Source: UQRS01 sp964481575 (GTDB lineage Bacteria > Bacillota > Clostridia > Oscillospirales > Acutalibacteraceae). Taken from it: 30,576 nucleotides of DNA. Under the pieces are notes generated by a model that saw nothing but the letters and a program-made list of their open reading frames with translations, had not been told where the DNA came from and did not search any database. The stretch is taken from assembly GCA_964481575.1 (NCBI GenBank), contig CAYZTR010000026.1, forward strand, positions 1-30,576, in the 5' to 3' direction. The position numbers were made by a program, and so were the translations under genes. Positions 14,910-23,087 of this stretch are shown one piece after another; position 1 is the first letter of the stretch; each line of letters starts with the position of its first letter.

Positions 14910-16939
14910 TGATGGAGATTTTAGCTCCCGCGGGTTCCCCGGAGGCTTTGACGGCAGCCCTGCGGGCCGGAGCCGATGCGGTTTATTTCGGATTGGGCGA
15001 ATTCAACGCCCGAAAGCATGCAGCCAATTTCGACGACGGCGCCCTTCCCGGTGCCGTCGCCGCTTGTCATAGGCAAGGTGTTAAGGCCTTTGTCACTCTG
15101 AATACACTGGTTTCCGATGGAGAGCTGCCGCGGGCTTTGGAAGCTGCACAGCGGCTGGCCCAGGCTGGTGTGGACGGGGTGATTGCAGCGGATCTGGGGC
15201 TTGCAGCTCTGCTGCGGCAGGCTGCCCCTTCCCTGCGTCTTCATGCCTCCACCCAATGCAGCGTACACTCCCCGGCCGCACTGCCCCTGCTGAAGCAGCT
15301 GGGCTTTGTCCGGGTGGTACCCTCTCGGGAAATGTCCGCCGCTGAGTTGAAAACATTTTGTGCCGCTGCCAAAGCCCTGGAACTGGAAGTAGAGGTCTTT
15401 ATCCATGGAGCCCTGTGCATGTGCGTTTCCGGGCAGTGCCAGCTTTCCGCCCTTCTGGGCGGGCGAAGCGGCAACCGGGGCCTTTGCGCTCAACCCTGCC
15501 GTCTGCCCTTTCGCGCCCCCGGTGGGACAGGGCATGATTTTAGCCTGAAAGATCTGTCCCTGCTGTCTCACCTGAAAGAGCTGGCGGAAATGGGCGTAGC
15601 TTCTCTGAAAATCGAAGGGCGCATGAAACGGCCGGAATATGTGGCCGCTGCCACAGCCGCCGCCAGGCAAAGTTTGGACACCGGTAGGCTGGAGGAAACC
15701 TTGCAGGAAGCCCTGACCGGCGTATTTTCCCGCAGCGGCTTTACCGACGGGTATTTTACCGGCCAACGGGGCAGAGACATGTTCGGCATCCGAACAGCGG
15801 AGCAGGAACAGCTAACCAAAGAAACCCTGGCGGGACTTCACAATCTGTACCGGCTGGAGCGGCAATGTGTTCCACTGACCGGTTCCCTAACAGCCGATGG
15901 CAAACGGGTAACCCTGACCCTGTCAGACGGAACGCACACTGTTTCTGCTGCCGGCACCGCTCTGGAGGCCCAGAAGCCCATGACGGCTGAATTCCTGCAA
16001 AAGCAACTGGCCAAGCTTGGGGGGACCCCCTACTATTTGGCGCAAATCCGGCTGCAGCTGCCAGAGGATTGCTACCTTCCGGCTGCCGCCTTAGGGGCCT
16101 TGCGGCGGGAATGCGTGGAGCAACTGGACGCCTGCCGCTGCCGCCCTGTCCCCCATTCCTTTACCCTCCCCAAATTGACGGCAGAACCGGCTGCCGATGC
16201 CCGGCCCTTCCGGTTTCTCCTGCGGCTTTCGGATCCGGCGCAGCTGCCGGATAATCTGGAATCTGATTTGGCTGCCCTTCCGCTGGAGTGCCCTCTGCCG
16301 CCTGCCAGTGCCAATCTTTACACTGTGGACATTCCCCGGGGGATGTTCGGCCAGGAGGCCAAAGCTGCCGCCCTGCTAAGCCAGGCCAGACAGCTGGGGT
16401 ACACCCACGCCCTGTGCGGCACCCTGGCAGCAATACAGCTGGCTAAAGAAGCCGGCTTGCTGCCGGTGGGAGATTTTGGACTGAATCTGTTCAACAGCGA
16501 ATCCCTGAAAACCGTGCAGAATCTGGGGCTGACCGCCGCTGTGGTCTCCACCGAGCTGACGACGGGGCAAATTACCGCTTTGCACACTGCCCTGCCTCTG
16601 GGAGCTGTGGTCTACGGCCGGACGCCGGTTATGCTGACCCGAAACTGCCCCATTCACAATGGCCTGTCCTGCCGGGACTGTGGACGAAAACAGGAAATCA
16701 CAGACCGCAAGGGCGTGGCCTTCCCGGTGCGCTGCCGGTTTGGCTGTGCGGAAATTCTCAATTCCCGCCCCCTTTGGATGGCGGACAGATTGACAGAACT
16801 GCCCGGTCTGTCCTTTGGAATTCTAACCATGACGGTGGAAACCAAAGCGCAAACGGAAGATATTCTGGCGGACTATCGCCAATGCGCCGCTCCCACCGGC
16901 GCATTTACCCGCGGACTGTTTACCCGAGGGGTCGAGTAA
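14909..16939 (+). CDS. U32 family protein, RlhA/YhbU-like with C-terminal DUF3656-type region
   Basis: A 676-residue cytosolic protein. The N-terminal U32 domain (about 1-300) begins with EILAPAGSPEAL and has the family core: FIHGALCMCVSGQC (166-177), GNRGLCAQPC (188-197), SLKDL (212-216) and SLKIEGRMKRPEYV (232-245). Cys170, Cys177, Cys193 and Cys197 may contribute to the iron-sulfur cluster known in this family. The long C-terminal part with another Cys-rich stretch (CPIHNGLSCRDCG) matches the DUF3656-containing version. Although annotated as peptidases, characterised relatives (RlhA, TrhP) hydroxylate RNA, so 23S rRNA modification is the better guess, though unproven. There is no separate ribosome binding site; it is coupled to zapA. 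ATG at 14912 is an equal alternative start. Confidence 0.88.
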   Translation: MMEILAPAGSPEALTAALRAGADAVYFGLGEFNARKHAANFDDGALPGAVAACHRQGVKAFVTLNTLVSDGELPRALEAAQRLAQAGVDGVIAADLGLAALLRQAAPSLRLHASTQCSVHSPAALPLLKQLGFVRVVPSREMSAAELKTFCAAAKALELEVEVFIHGALCMCVSGQCQLSALLGGRSGNRGLCAQPCRLPFRAPGGTGHDFSLKDLSLLSHLKELAEMGVASLKIEGRMKRPEYVAAATAAARQSLDTGRLEETLQEALTGVFSRSGFTDGYFTGQRGRDMFGIRTAEQEQLTKETLAGLHNLYRLERQCVPLTGSLTADGKRVTLTLSDGTHTVSAAGTALEAQKPMTAEFLQKQLAKLGGTPYYLAQIRLQLPEDCYLPAAALGALRRECVEQLDACRCRPVPHSFTLPKLTAEPAADARPFRFLLRLSDPAQLPDNLESDLAALPLECPLPPASANLYTVDIPRGMFGQEAKAAALLSQARQLGYTHALCGTLAAIQLAKEAGLLPVGDFGLNLFNSESLKTVQNLGLTAAVVSTELTTGQITALHTALPLGAVVYGRTPVMLTRNCPIHNGLSCRDCGRKQEITDRKGVAFPVRCRFGCAEILNSRPLWMADRLTELPGLSFGILTMTVETKAQTEDILADYRQCAAPTGAFTRGLFTRGVE

Positions 16940-16998
16940 TCCCGTCCCGGTATCGGTCCGGTACCGAATTCACCCCTTGCAGAAAGGTTGTTGTTTCT

Positions 16999-17601
16999 AT
17001 GCTGATTTTAGCGTCTGGCTCTCCCCGGCGACAGGAAATTCTGACCACCCTGGGCTTCGACTTTCTTTGCCAGCCGGCGGATGCTGACGAAACCATTGCC
17101 CCCGGCACATCGCCGGAGGCGGCAGTAGCCATGCTGGCCCAGCGCAAGGCCAGGGCTGTTCTGCCACTGCATCCAACTGATACCGTGCTGGGGGCGGATA
17201 CCGTAGTAGCCCTGGGCCAGGATATTTTGGGGAAACCGGCAGACGCTGACCAGGCCAGAGCCATGCTGACTGCCCTGTCCGGCAAGAGCCACACCGTATA
17301 CACCGGCGTTTCCATTATCACCGCCAGCCAGGCCAAGACCTTTGTCTCCGCCACCCAAGTGACCTTTTTCCCCCTGAGCCAGACGGAAATCGACGCATAT
17401 ATCGCCACCGGCGATCCCATGGACAAGGCCGGAGCTTACGGCATTCAGGGGCCGGGACAGGTACTGATCTCGGGCATCCAGGGCGATTACTTTACCGTGG
17501 TAGGGCTGCCAGGGGCACTGACCGCCCGGGCTCTCCGGGAATTCGGTATTTTCTCCTGCCACGATCCGGCGGCAAAGGCCAGCAACCAAATACACGAATA
17601 A
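16999..17601 (+). CDS. maf: Maf family nucleoside triphosphate pyrophosphatase
   Basis: A 200-residue Maf/YhdE-type enzyme that cleaves non-canonical or surplus dTTP/UTP to the monophosphate and pyrophosphate. Signatures are LASGSPRRQEIL at the N-terminus, the catalytic segment LGADTVV, GKP, and YIATGDPMDKAGAYGIQG, followed by GDYFTVVGLP. ATG at 16999 follows AGAAAGG by 11 nt; the frame stays open to 16774 inside the U32 gene, but that part is not Maf-like. It probably belongs to the zapA-U32-maf transcript, 59 nt after the U32 stop. maf often lies beside mreBCD in Firmicutes, as here. No terminator was seen after it. Confidence 0.93.
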   Translation: MLILASGSPRRQEILTTLGFDFLCQPADADETIAPGTSPEAAVAMLAQRKARAVLPLHPTDTVLGADTVVALGQDILGKPADADQARAMLTALSGKSHTVYTGVSIITASQAKTFVSATQVTFFPLSQTEIDAYIATGDPMDKAGAYGIQGPGQVLISGIQGDYFTVVGLPGALTARALREFGIFSCHDPAAKASNQIHE

Positions 17602-17629
17602 AAAAACTGCACAAATTCCGAAATAACTA

Positions 17630-17658
17630 TTGTTAAGGTTCCCCCGTTTGGTTATAAT
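17630..17658 (+). promoter_or_regulatory. Promoter of the mreBCD-mrdA operon
   Basis: TTGTTA (17630-17635), a 17-bp spacer and TATAAT (17653-17658). It lies 29 nt after the maf stop codon and 52 nt before the mreB start. Confidence 0.82.
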
Positions 17659-17709
17659 AGATTGTGTATGTTCCATGTGAACCGAAACTTCCACAAGGAG
17701 GAAACTTTT

Positions 17710-18726
17710 GTGTTTACCAAAGAAATTATCATAGATTTAGGCACCTCCAACACCCTGGTATATCTCAAGGGAAAAGGCATCATTCTGCGGGAACCGTCCG
17801 TAGTTGCCTATGACGTTCGGGATGACGCCGTCAAGGCGGTGGGTTCCGGTGCCAAAGCCATGATCGGCCGGACGCCCGGCTCCATTGTAGCCGTTCGTCC
17901 GATCAAAGGAGGCGTCATTGCAGATTTCGATGTGACTGCTGCCATGCTGAAACGGTTTGTCCGTCAATCTCTCCACGGATCGGTATTTTCCCGGACACGG
18001 CTGGTCATTTGTATTCCCGCCGGGGTCACTGAAGTGGAAGCCCGGGCGGTATACGATGCCGGGCGGCAGGCCGGCGCCACCGAGCTGCATCTAATTGAGC
18101 AGCCTATGGCCGCCGCATTGGGAGCTGGACTCCCGGTCAGCGGCGCTGCCGGTTCCATGTTGGTGAATCTGGGAGGCGGCATTACCGAAGCGGCCATCCT
18201 CTCTCTGGGGGACATTGTCACCACCCAGTCCATCCGGGTAGCCGGAGACAACCTGGACGAGGCCATTCTTAACTATATCCGCAAAAAGCACAACCTGGTC
18301 ATTGGGGAACGTTCGGCCGAGCAGATCAAAATCGGCATCGGCTCGGTGCTGCCTTATGAGGATGAGCCTTCCATGGATGTCAAAGGTCGGAACGTGCTGG
18401 ACGGCCTGCCCAAAAACATCCTGATCACCGCCGCCGAAGTACGGGAGGCCATTCAGGATCCCGTCAGCCAGATTGTTGACACCATCCGCTCTACTCTGGA
18501 AAAAACGCCGCCTGAGCTGGCGGCAGACATCATAGACCGGGGCATCACCCTGACCGGCGGCACCGCCCAGCTGCGTGGTCTGGCCGATCTCATTGCCGCC
18601 GAAACCGGCATGGCCGCCCACGTGGCCGACGCACCCATGGACTGTGCTGTACTGGGTGCAGGGAAACGGGCTGCTGCTCCTGATGGGGCGCCCCAATCTC
18701 CCCTGACCCAACGTGTGCACCGTTAA
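17710..18726 (+). CDS. mreB: MreB/Mbl-like actin homologue with altered ATPase residues
   Basis: A 338-residue bacterial actin that guides side-wall peptidoglycan synthesis under the membrane. Phosphate-1 motif DLGTSNTLVYLKGKGI (9-24), TRLVICIPAGVTEVE, GDNLDEAI (179-186) and the adenosine motif LTGGTAQLRGL (281-291) place it in MreB/Mbl. Three usual residues differ: LIEEPMAAA is LIEQPMAAA (Gln131), DIGGGTTE is NLGGGITE (Asn153 and Ile158), and TGGGA is TGGTA. By recalled numbering these are Glu140, Asp162 and Thr167 of characterised MreBs, tied to hydrolysis. ATP binding looks kept, hydrolysis may be reduced. The GTG start (17710) has AAGGAGGAAA upstream; the longer frame from 17662 lacks one. 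It is the first gene of the operon. Confidence 0.93.
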   Translation: MFTKEIIIDLGTSNTLVYLKGKGIILREPSVVAYDVRDDAVKAVGSGAKAMIGRTPGSIVAVRPIKGGVIADFDVTAAMLKRFVRQSLHGSVFSRTRLVICIPAGVTEVEARAVYDAGRQAGATELHLIEQPMAAALGAGLPVSGAAGSMLVNLGGGITEAAILSLGDIVTTQSIRVAGDNLDEAILNYIRKKHNLVIGERSAEQIKIGIGSVLPYEDEPSMDVKGRNVLDGLPKNILITAAEVREAIQDPVSQIVDTIRSTLEKTPPELAADIIDRGITLTGGTAQLRGLADLIAAETGMAAHVADAPMDCAVLGAGKRAAAPDGAPQSPLTQRVHR

Positions 18727-18774
18727 CCTGCCTATTATGCCTACCTGTTCCCATCCGAAAGGAGGTACCCCTTC

Positions 18775-19632
18775 GTGCGTTTTTTCTTTCGCAGTAAAAA
18801 ATTCAAAATGATCGTAGTTATTCTGGCGCTGGTGCTGGCTTCGGCTGTGATAGTACAGTTCGCCGTCGGCTGGATGGCGCCCGGTTCCAACCTTGCAAGC
18901 CTGATTCTGACCCCTATCCAGCGGGGCTTCACCAGCATCTCCAATCAGGTGCAGGATGCTTACACCTCCTTTGTAAAAGGAGAGGCCCTGTTGGCGGAAA
19001 ACGAGGCGCTGAAGGAGCAGATCGGTGAGCTACAGGCTCAGCTAACCGACGCCCAAACCGCCGCCCAAGAGAATGACTTTTACAAGGATTTTCTGGAGAT
19101 CAAACAGGAACATCCGGATTACACCTTCCAAGCCGCCAAACGGATTGCCCAAGACAGCGCCGACCTGTACGGTACCTTTACCATTGACCAGGGTACGCTG
19201 AACGGGGTCAGTCTGCATGATCCGGTTATTTCCGCCCAGGGATTAGTGGGCTACATAACTGAGGTGTCCCTTTCCAGCGCAAAGGTTACCACCATTTTGA
19301 GTCCTTCCCTATCTGCCGGCGCTTATGACAGCCGGACCGGAGACGCCGGCATTCTTTCGGGAGATACCGACTATGCCAGCCAGGGCGTCACCCGACTTTA
19401 CAACCTGCCGCGGAACTCCTCCATTGCCATCGGGGATTATGCAGTCACCTCCGGCGGCGGCGTCTTCCCCAGCGGCCTGGTCATTGGCACGGTCACCAAT
19501 GTAAAGCGGGAAAGTCAGGACACCACCGTAACCGCCACCATTACGCCAACCGTGGACTTTGCTTCCTTGCGGGAGGTCATGGTGATCACCGCCTTTACCG
19601 GCCAGGGCAGCCTGGCGGACACGGAGGAATAG
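18775..19632 (+). CDS. mreC: Rod shape-determining protein MreC
   Basis: A 285-residue bitopic membrane protein of the elongasome. One transmembrane helix (about 12-34) is followed by a coiled coil (about 68-100, EALLAENEALKEQIGELQAQL) and the extracytoplasmic double beta-barrel with DQGTLNGV, VISAQGLVGYI and GDYAVTSGGGVFPSGLVIG. The GTG start has AAAGGAGGT 8 nt upstream. It sits 48 nt after mreB and 2 nt before mreD. Confidence 0.95.
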   Translation: MRFFFRSKKFKMIVVILALVLASAVIVQFAVGWMAPGSNLASLILTPIQRGFTSISNQVQDAYTSFVKGEALLAENEALKEQIGELQAQLTDAQTAAQENDFYKDFLEIKQEHPDYTFQAAKRIAQDSADLYGTFTIDQGTLNGVSLHDPVISAQGLVGYITEVSLSSAKVTTILSPSLSAGAYDSRTGDAGILSGDTDYASQGVTRLYNLPRNSSIAIGDYAVTSGGGVFPSGLVIGTVTNVKRESQDTTVTATITPTVDFASLREVMVITAFTGQGSLADTEE

Positions 19633-19634
19633 GT

Positions 19635-20186
19635 ATGTGGTATCCAGAGCCGCAGCAACGGCGGCACTCCCTGATTATGGGGCTGATCCTGGCCATTGCC
19701 TTCTTCCTGCAGTACACCTTCCTGCGTCCCAGTGCCGGACAAACCTGCCCGATCTTATTCCTGCTGCCCGCCGTCGTATACAGCGGCATGTTTTTAGGGG
19801 AATGGGGCGGCGCCATCTGCGGCGTTATTTCCGGCATCTTTGTGGATGCCGTGTCGGCCAGCGGCCAATGCTTTCACGCACTGCTGTTTCTGCTGCTGGG
19901 CTGCATTGCCGGGCTGCTGGTGCATTACCTGCTGAATAACACCCTGTTTACCGGCCTTCTGCTGACCTTTTTATCCACCGCAATCTATTTGCTGCTGGAA
20001 TGGGTCATTTTCTATCTGGTGCCCGGCTATGGGGAACCGGGGAATTTTCTTTGGAACCACTGCTTCCAAAGCCTGTTCTGGACCACAATATTCTCCCTCC
20101 CCTTTTATCTGTTTCTCCACCGCATTTTACGCGGAACCCGCTCCAAAAAGCATACCCAAGACCAAAAAGGAAGTGGACACCATTGA
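19635..20186 (+). CDS. mreD: Rod shape-determining protein MreD
   Basis: A 183-residue integral membrane protein with about five hydrophobic helices (roughly 13-32, 38-58, 82-102, 105-130, 142-162) and a basic C-terminal tail. Sequence conservation of MreD is weak; the call rests on topology, length and position between mreC and the PBP2 gene. The segment GxxxGxxxGIFVDAVSASG is typical of the family. The ribosome binding site lies in the last codons of mreC (GGAGG). Confidence 0.9.
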   Translation: MWYPEPQQRRHSLIMGLILAIAFFLQYTFLRPSAGQTCPILFLLPAVVYSGMFLGEWGGAICGVISGIFVDAVSASGQCFHALLFLLLGCIAGLLVHYLLNNTLFTGLLLTFLSTAIYLLLEWVIFYLVPGYGEPGNFLWNHCFQSLFWTTIFSLPFYLFLHRILRGTRSKKHTQDQKGSGHH

Positions 20187-22168
20187 AACGCAAACACAAA
20201 TTCAATTTTCGCTATGCGGCAATGGCACTGATCCTTGCGGCCTTTATGATTCTGTTCAGCCTGCGCACCGCCCAGATTGACATCAGCAAGGCGGAATATT
20301 ACCTGAATCAGGCCGAAACGGTCTCCAGTAAAACCGTGACCATCAAAGCGGCCCGGGGAGAGATTCTGGACCGGTACGGACGTCCCCTGGCCATTAACCG
20401 GCAGGGTTATGATGTGGTTTTCAACTATGCCGCCCTGGACAAGGATCAATTCAACGCCACGCTGGTCGCCCTGACCAATCTGCTGACCGCTAACGGGGAA
20501 ACCTGGTTTGATAATCTGCCCCTGGCCGCCGACGCCCCCTACGGGTTTACCGAAAACGAAAGCGCCGTATCCGGGATGCGGAAACTGTTGGAACTGGCCC
20601 ACTATGCCACGGCGGAAAACTGCTACGTTCAAATGGTGGATCGGTACGACCTTGCGGCCTACGATACCGCCACCCAGCGAACCCTGATGGGAATTCGGTA
20701 TTCCATGGAGCTGGCAGATTTCTCCATTACCAATCCGTATACCTTTGCAGAAGACATTTCCACCGAGACCATGACCGCCATTTCCGAATCCGGCTTTGAT
20801 CTGCCGGGGGTGGAAATTACGGTGGTTCCGGTTCGGGAGTATACCGATACTTCTGTGGCGCCGCATATTCTGGGCACCACCGGCCCCATTTATGCCGAGG
20901 ACTGGGCCACCCTGAAAGAGCAGGGATACTCTTACAACGACAAGGTGGGGAAAAGCGGTATTGAAAGCTATGCCGAATCTTTCCTGCGGGGTACCGACGG
21001 CAAGAAAATTATCACGACCGACAGCAGCGGCGCCATCGTTTCCACCGAGATTACCACCGAAGCCGTTGCAGGAGATACCGTTTATTTAAGCATTGACAAG
21101 AATCTGCAAATAACTGCCCAGGAGGGTCTGGCCTCCCTGATCAAATCCATATCCACCGCCTCGGCCGGCGCCGTGGTAGTGGTCAGCTGCAAAACCGGCG
21201 AGGTACTAGCCTCAGCCAACTACCCTTCCTATGATATGAAGGATTACATGGATAATTACACTGCCCTGGCCAATGATGCGGCAAAGCCGCTGTTTGACCG
21301 GGCATTCCGGGGCCAATATCCCCCTGGCTCAGCCTTCAAACCGGCAGTGGCACTGGCCGGTCTCAACGAAGGAATCATTACGGCCAGTTCCCTGATCACC
21401 TGCACCCATCGCTACACCTACTATCAGGATTACCAGCCCACCTGCCTGGGTCGACACGGCAGCATCAATGTCATCACTGCCCTGTCCAAATCCTGCAATT
21501 TCTTCTTCTACGATGTGGGGCGCAGACTGGGAATCAGCAAAATTGACGAATACTGCACCCAACTGGGCCTCGGCATTAAAACCGGCGTGGAAATCGGAGA
21601 AACCGCCGGAATCCTGGCCGGCCCGGAATACCGGGAGCAAATCGGCTCCTACTGGACCGGCGGCGATACCATTCAGGCTGCCATCGGCCAGTCTGATAAC
21701 GCCTTCTCTCCTCTGCAGCTGGCCATGTACACCGCCACCATTGCCAATGACGGCACACGGTATCAAGCCAGACTGATTCATCAGATCACCAGCCAGCATG
21801 GGGATGTCGTGCAGGAGAACATCTCCACGGTGGCCATGCAAATGGATGTCTCATCCAGTGCATTCGCCACGGTGAAGCAGGGCATGCTGTCAGTAACTGA
21901 GGATGGCACCGGATCCGCCACCTTCGGCTCCTACGCCATTAAAGTGGGCGGAAAAACCGGTACTGCCCAGACCACCTCTGGTGAAGACCATTCTGTTTTC
22001 GTAGCCTTCGCCCCCTATGAAGATCCGGAAATTGCAGTATCTGTTTTGGTGGAACACGGGGGTCACGGTTCCAGCAGCACCACGCTGGTTCGCTCCATCT
22101 TTGACGCCTACTTCTTCTCTTCCGGAGATCCATACACCCAACCGGCCTACAACACCCTGCTGCAATAG
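20183..22168 (+). CDS. mrdA: Penicillin-binding protein 2 (class B, elongasome transpeptidase)
   Basis: A 661-residue membrane-anchored D,D-transpeptidase that cross-links side-wall peptidoglycan with MreBCD and RodA. An N-terminal membrane helix (11-28) is followed by the PBP-dimer domain (about 50-290, RGEILDRYGRPLA at 59-71) and the transpeptidase domain. Catalytic motifs are SxxK at 383-386 (SAFK), SxN at 437-439 (SCN) and KTG at 591-593. The start is a TTG (20183-20185) that overlaps the mreD TGA stop; AAGGAAGTGG lies upstream and the protein then begins KRKHKFNFRY, a normal cytosolic lead-in. Earlier in-frame ATGs (from 20000) lie within mreD and give no sensible N-terminus. SpoVD-like function is possible, but the mre context favours PBP2. 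Confidence 0.93.
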   Translation: MKRKHKFNFRYAAMALILAAFMILFSLRTAQIDISKAEYYLNQAETVSSKTVTIKAARGEILDRYGRPLAINRQGYDVVFNYAALDKDQFNATLVALTNLLTANGETWFDNLPLAADAPYGFTENESAVSGMRKLLELAHYATAENCYVQMVDRYDLAAYDTATQRTLMGIRYSMELADFSITNPYTFAEDISTETMTAISESGFDLPGVEITVVPVREYTDTSVAPHILGTTGPIYAEDWATLKEQGYSYNDKVGKSGIESYAESFLRGTDGKKIITTDSSGAIVSTEITTEAVAGDTVYLSIDKNLQITAQEGLASLIKSISTASAGAVVVVSCKTGEVLASANYPSYDMKDYMDNYTALANDAAKPLFDRAFRGQYPPGSAFKPAVALAGLNEGIITASSLITCTHRYTYYQDYQPTCLGRHGSINVITALSKSCNFFFYDVGRRLGISKIDEYCTQLGLGIKTGVEIGETAGILAGPEYREQIGSYWTGGDTIQAAIGQSDNAFSPLQLAMYTATIANDGTRYQARLIHQITSQHGDVVQENISTVAMQMDVSSSAFATVKQGMLSVTEDGTGSATFGSYAIKVGGKTGTAQTTSGEDHSVFVAFAPYEDPEIAVSVLVEHGGHGSSSTTLVRSIFDAYFFSSGDPYTQPAYNTLLQ

Positions 22169-22180
22169 TCCCAATTATTC

Positions 22181-22206
22181 TGGTAAATTTTCAGAAAAAT
22201 TTACCA
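22181..22206 (+). terminator. AT-rich hairpin after mrdA, possible weak terminator
   Basis: TGGTAAATTTT and AAAATTTACCA pair perfectly (11 bp, 4-nt loop), 12 nt after the mrdA stop. No T-run follows (AACCCCC), so termination is uncertain. Confidence 0.45.
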
Positions 22207-22213
22207 AACCCCC

Positions 22214-22242
22214 TTTACAAGTAACGGGGAAAATGCTATAAT
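22214..22242 (+). promoter_or_regulatory. Promoter of the mgsA-like gene
   Basis: TTTACA (22214-22219), a 17-bp spacer and TATAAT (22237-22242) preceded by TGC. The leader to the start codon is about 52 nt and very T-rich. Confidence 0.85.
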
Positions 22243-22301
22243 TATATTGTATCTTTTGGATATATTCAGTTTTTTCTACTTTTTTTAAGGAGGCGTTTTC
22301 C

Positions 22302-22709
22302 ATGAACATTGCATTGATCGCACACGATGCCAAAAAAGAGCTTATGGTTCAGTTTTGTATTGCATACTGTGGCATTTTAAGTCACCATAACATCTTGGCA
22401 ACGGGCACCACCGGCAAGATGGTTGCAGACGCCACCGGCTTGGATATCGTCAAGTTTCTCAGTGGCGGGCAGGGCGGAGCCCAACAGTTGGCCTCCCGCA
22501 TCTCCTGCGACGAAATTGATCTGGTTCTGTTATTCCGGGATCCCCTGAACCCCAAACCCAGTGAACCGGATGAGCAGGCGCTTTTGCGGCTTTGCGATGT
22601 GCACAGCATTCCGGTAGCTACCAATATCGCCACAGCAGAGGTTCTGATTCACGGACTAGAACGGGGCGATTTGGACTGGCGAAACATTGTCAATCCTCAC
22701 AGAAATTAA
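22302..22709 (+). CDS. Methylglyoxal synthase-like protein lacking catalytic Asp and His
   Basis: A 135-residue single MGS-like domain. Methylglyoxal synthase turns dihydroxyacetone phosphate into methylglyoxal and phosphate. Fold and phosphate-site motifs are kept: IALIAHDAKKELM (3-15), ATGTTGKM (33-40), LLFRDPLNPKP and IPVATNIATAEVLI. Against the E. coli enzyme, with a constant offset of 11, catalytic Asp71 (GGDQQ) is Ala60 (GGAQQ) and His98 is Ser87, while Asp101 is kept (Asp90) and His19-Asp20 are His8-Asp9. Activity is therefore doubtful; it may be a ligand-binding or regulatory relative. AAGGAGGCG precedes the ATG. It has its own promoter and lies just before the T-box. Confidence 0.85.
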   Translation: MNIALIAHDAKKELMVQFCIAYCGILSHHNILATGTTGKMVADATGLDIVKFLSGGQGGAQQLASRISCDEIDLVLLFRDPLNPKPSEPDEQALLRLCDVHSIPVATNIATAEVLIHGLERGDLDWRNIVNPHRN

Positions 22710-22741
22710 TCCTTATTCCAATCAACACCCTTCACCATGAT

Positions 22742-22778
22742 CCTGCCATGCCCACTCCTGATTCCGGAAGATGGCAGG
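22742..22778 (+). terminator. Hairpin between the mgsA-like gene and the T-box
   Basis: CCTGCCAT (22742-22749) and ATGGCAGG (22771-22778) pair perfectly over a 21-nt loop, 32 nt after the stop of the mgsA-like gene. No T-run follows, so it may be a transcript end or an upstream part of the T-box leader. Confidence 0.35.
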
Positions 22779-22799
22779 CGTGAAGCTTGCAACAATACG

Positions 22800-23053
22800 A
22801 TGCAGCGCTGCGATGCAGAAAGAGTACCTGATACCAACGGCAACCCAGAGAGGGGCGGCCCAGACTGAAAGCCCCCTTTGCCGCCATCCGGGAAGACATC
22901 TGCGGAGCGCAGCCGGAAACGGCTCGTTTGCCCCACGTTATCCGGGCATACAAGGTGGCACCCTGTACAGGCCCGGATTCAATGTCCGGTAGCCGGGTGC
23001 AATCCGGGTGGTACCGCGAGCCAAGCCTCGTCCCGATGGGACGGGGTTTTTCT
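22800..23053 (+). promoter_or_regulatory. T-box leader of hisS-aspS with intrinsic terminator
   Basis: A tRNA-sensing leader. Stem I is closed by GCTGCG (22807-22812) with CGCAGC (22908-22913) and GCAG (22815-22818) with CTGC (22900-22903). The specifier loop has AGAGTA (22821-22826) on its 5' side and GGGAAGACAT on its 3' side, and AGAGAG is at 22847-22852. The specifier region reads GAAGACAT: GAC (Asp, 22895-22897) overlaps CAT (His, 22897-22899). The T-box core GGGTGGTACCGCG is at 23006-23018. The terminator stem CCTCGTCCC/GGGACGGGG (23026-23046) is followed by TTTTTCTATTT. Uncharged tRNA should stabilise the antiterminator and switch on both synthetase genes. No clear promoter was found between 22710 and 22800. 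Confidence 0.95.
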
Positions 23054-23087
23054 ATTTACTTGCTTATCATACAGGAGGTTTCATACT

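Noticed and set aside
16774..16998. Upstream extension of maf
   Set aside because: It overlaps the U32 gene in another frame and is not Maf-like; the Maf motif starts right at 16999.
22878..23087. N-terminal extension of hisS
   Set aside because: It would translate the T-box and its terminator; the ATG at 23088 has a strong ribosome binding site and begins a normal HisRS.
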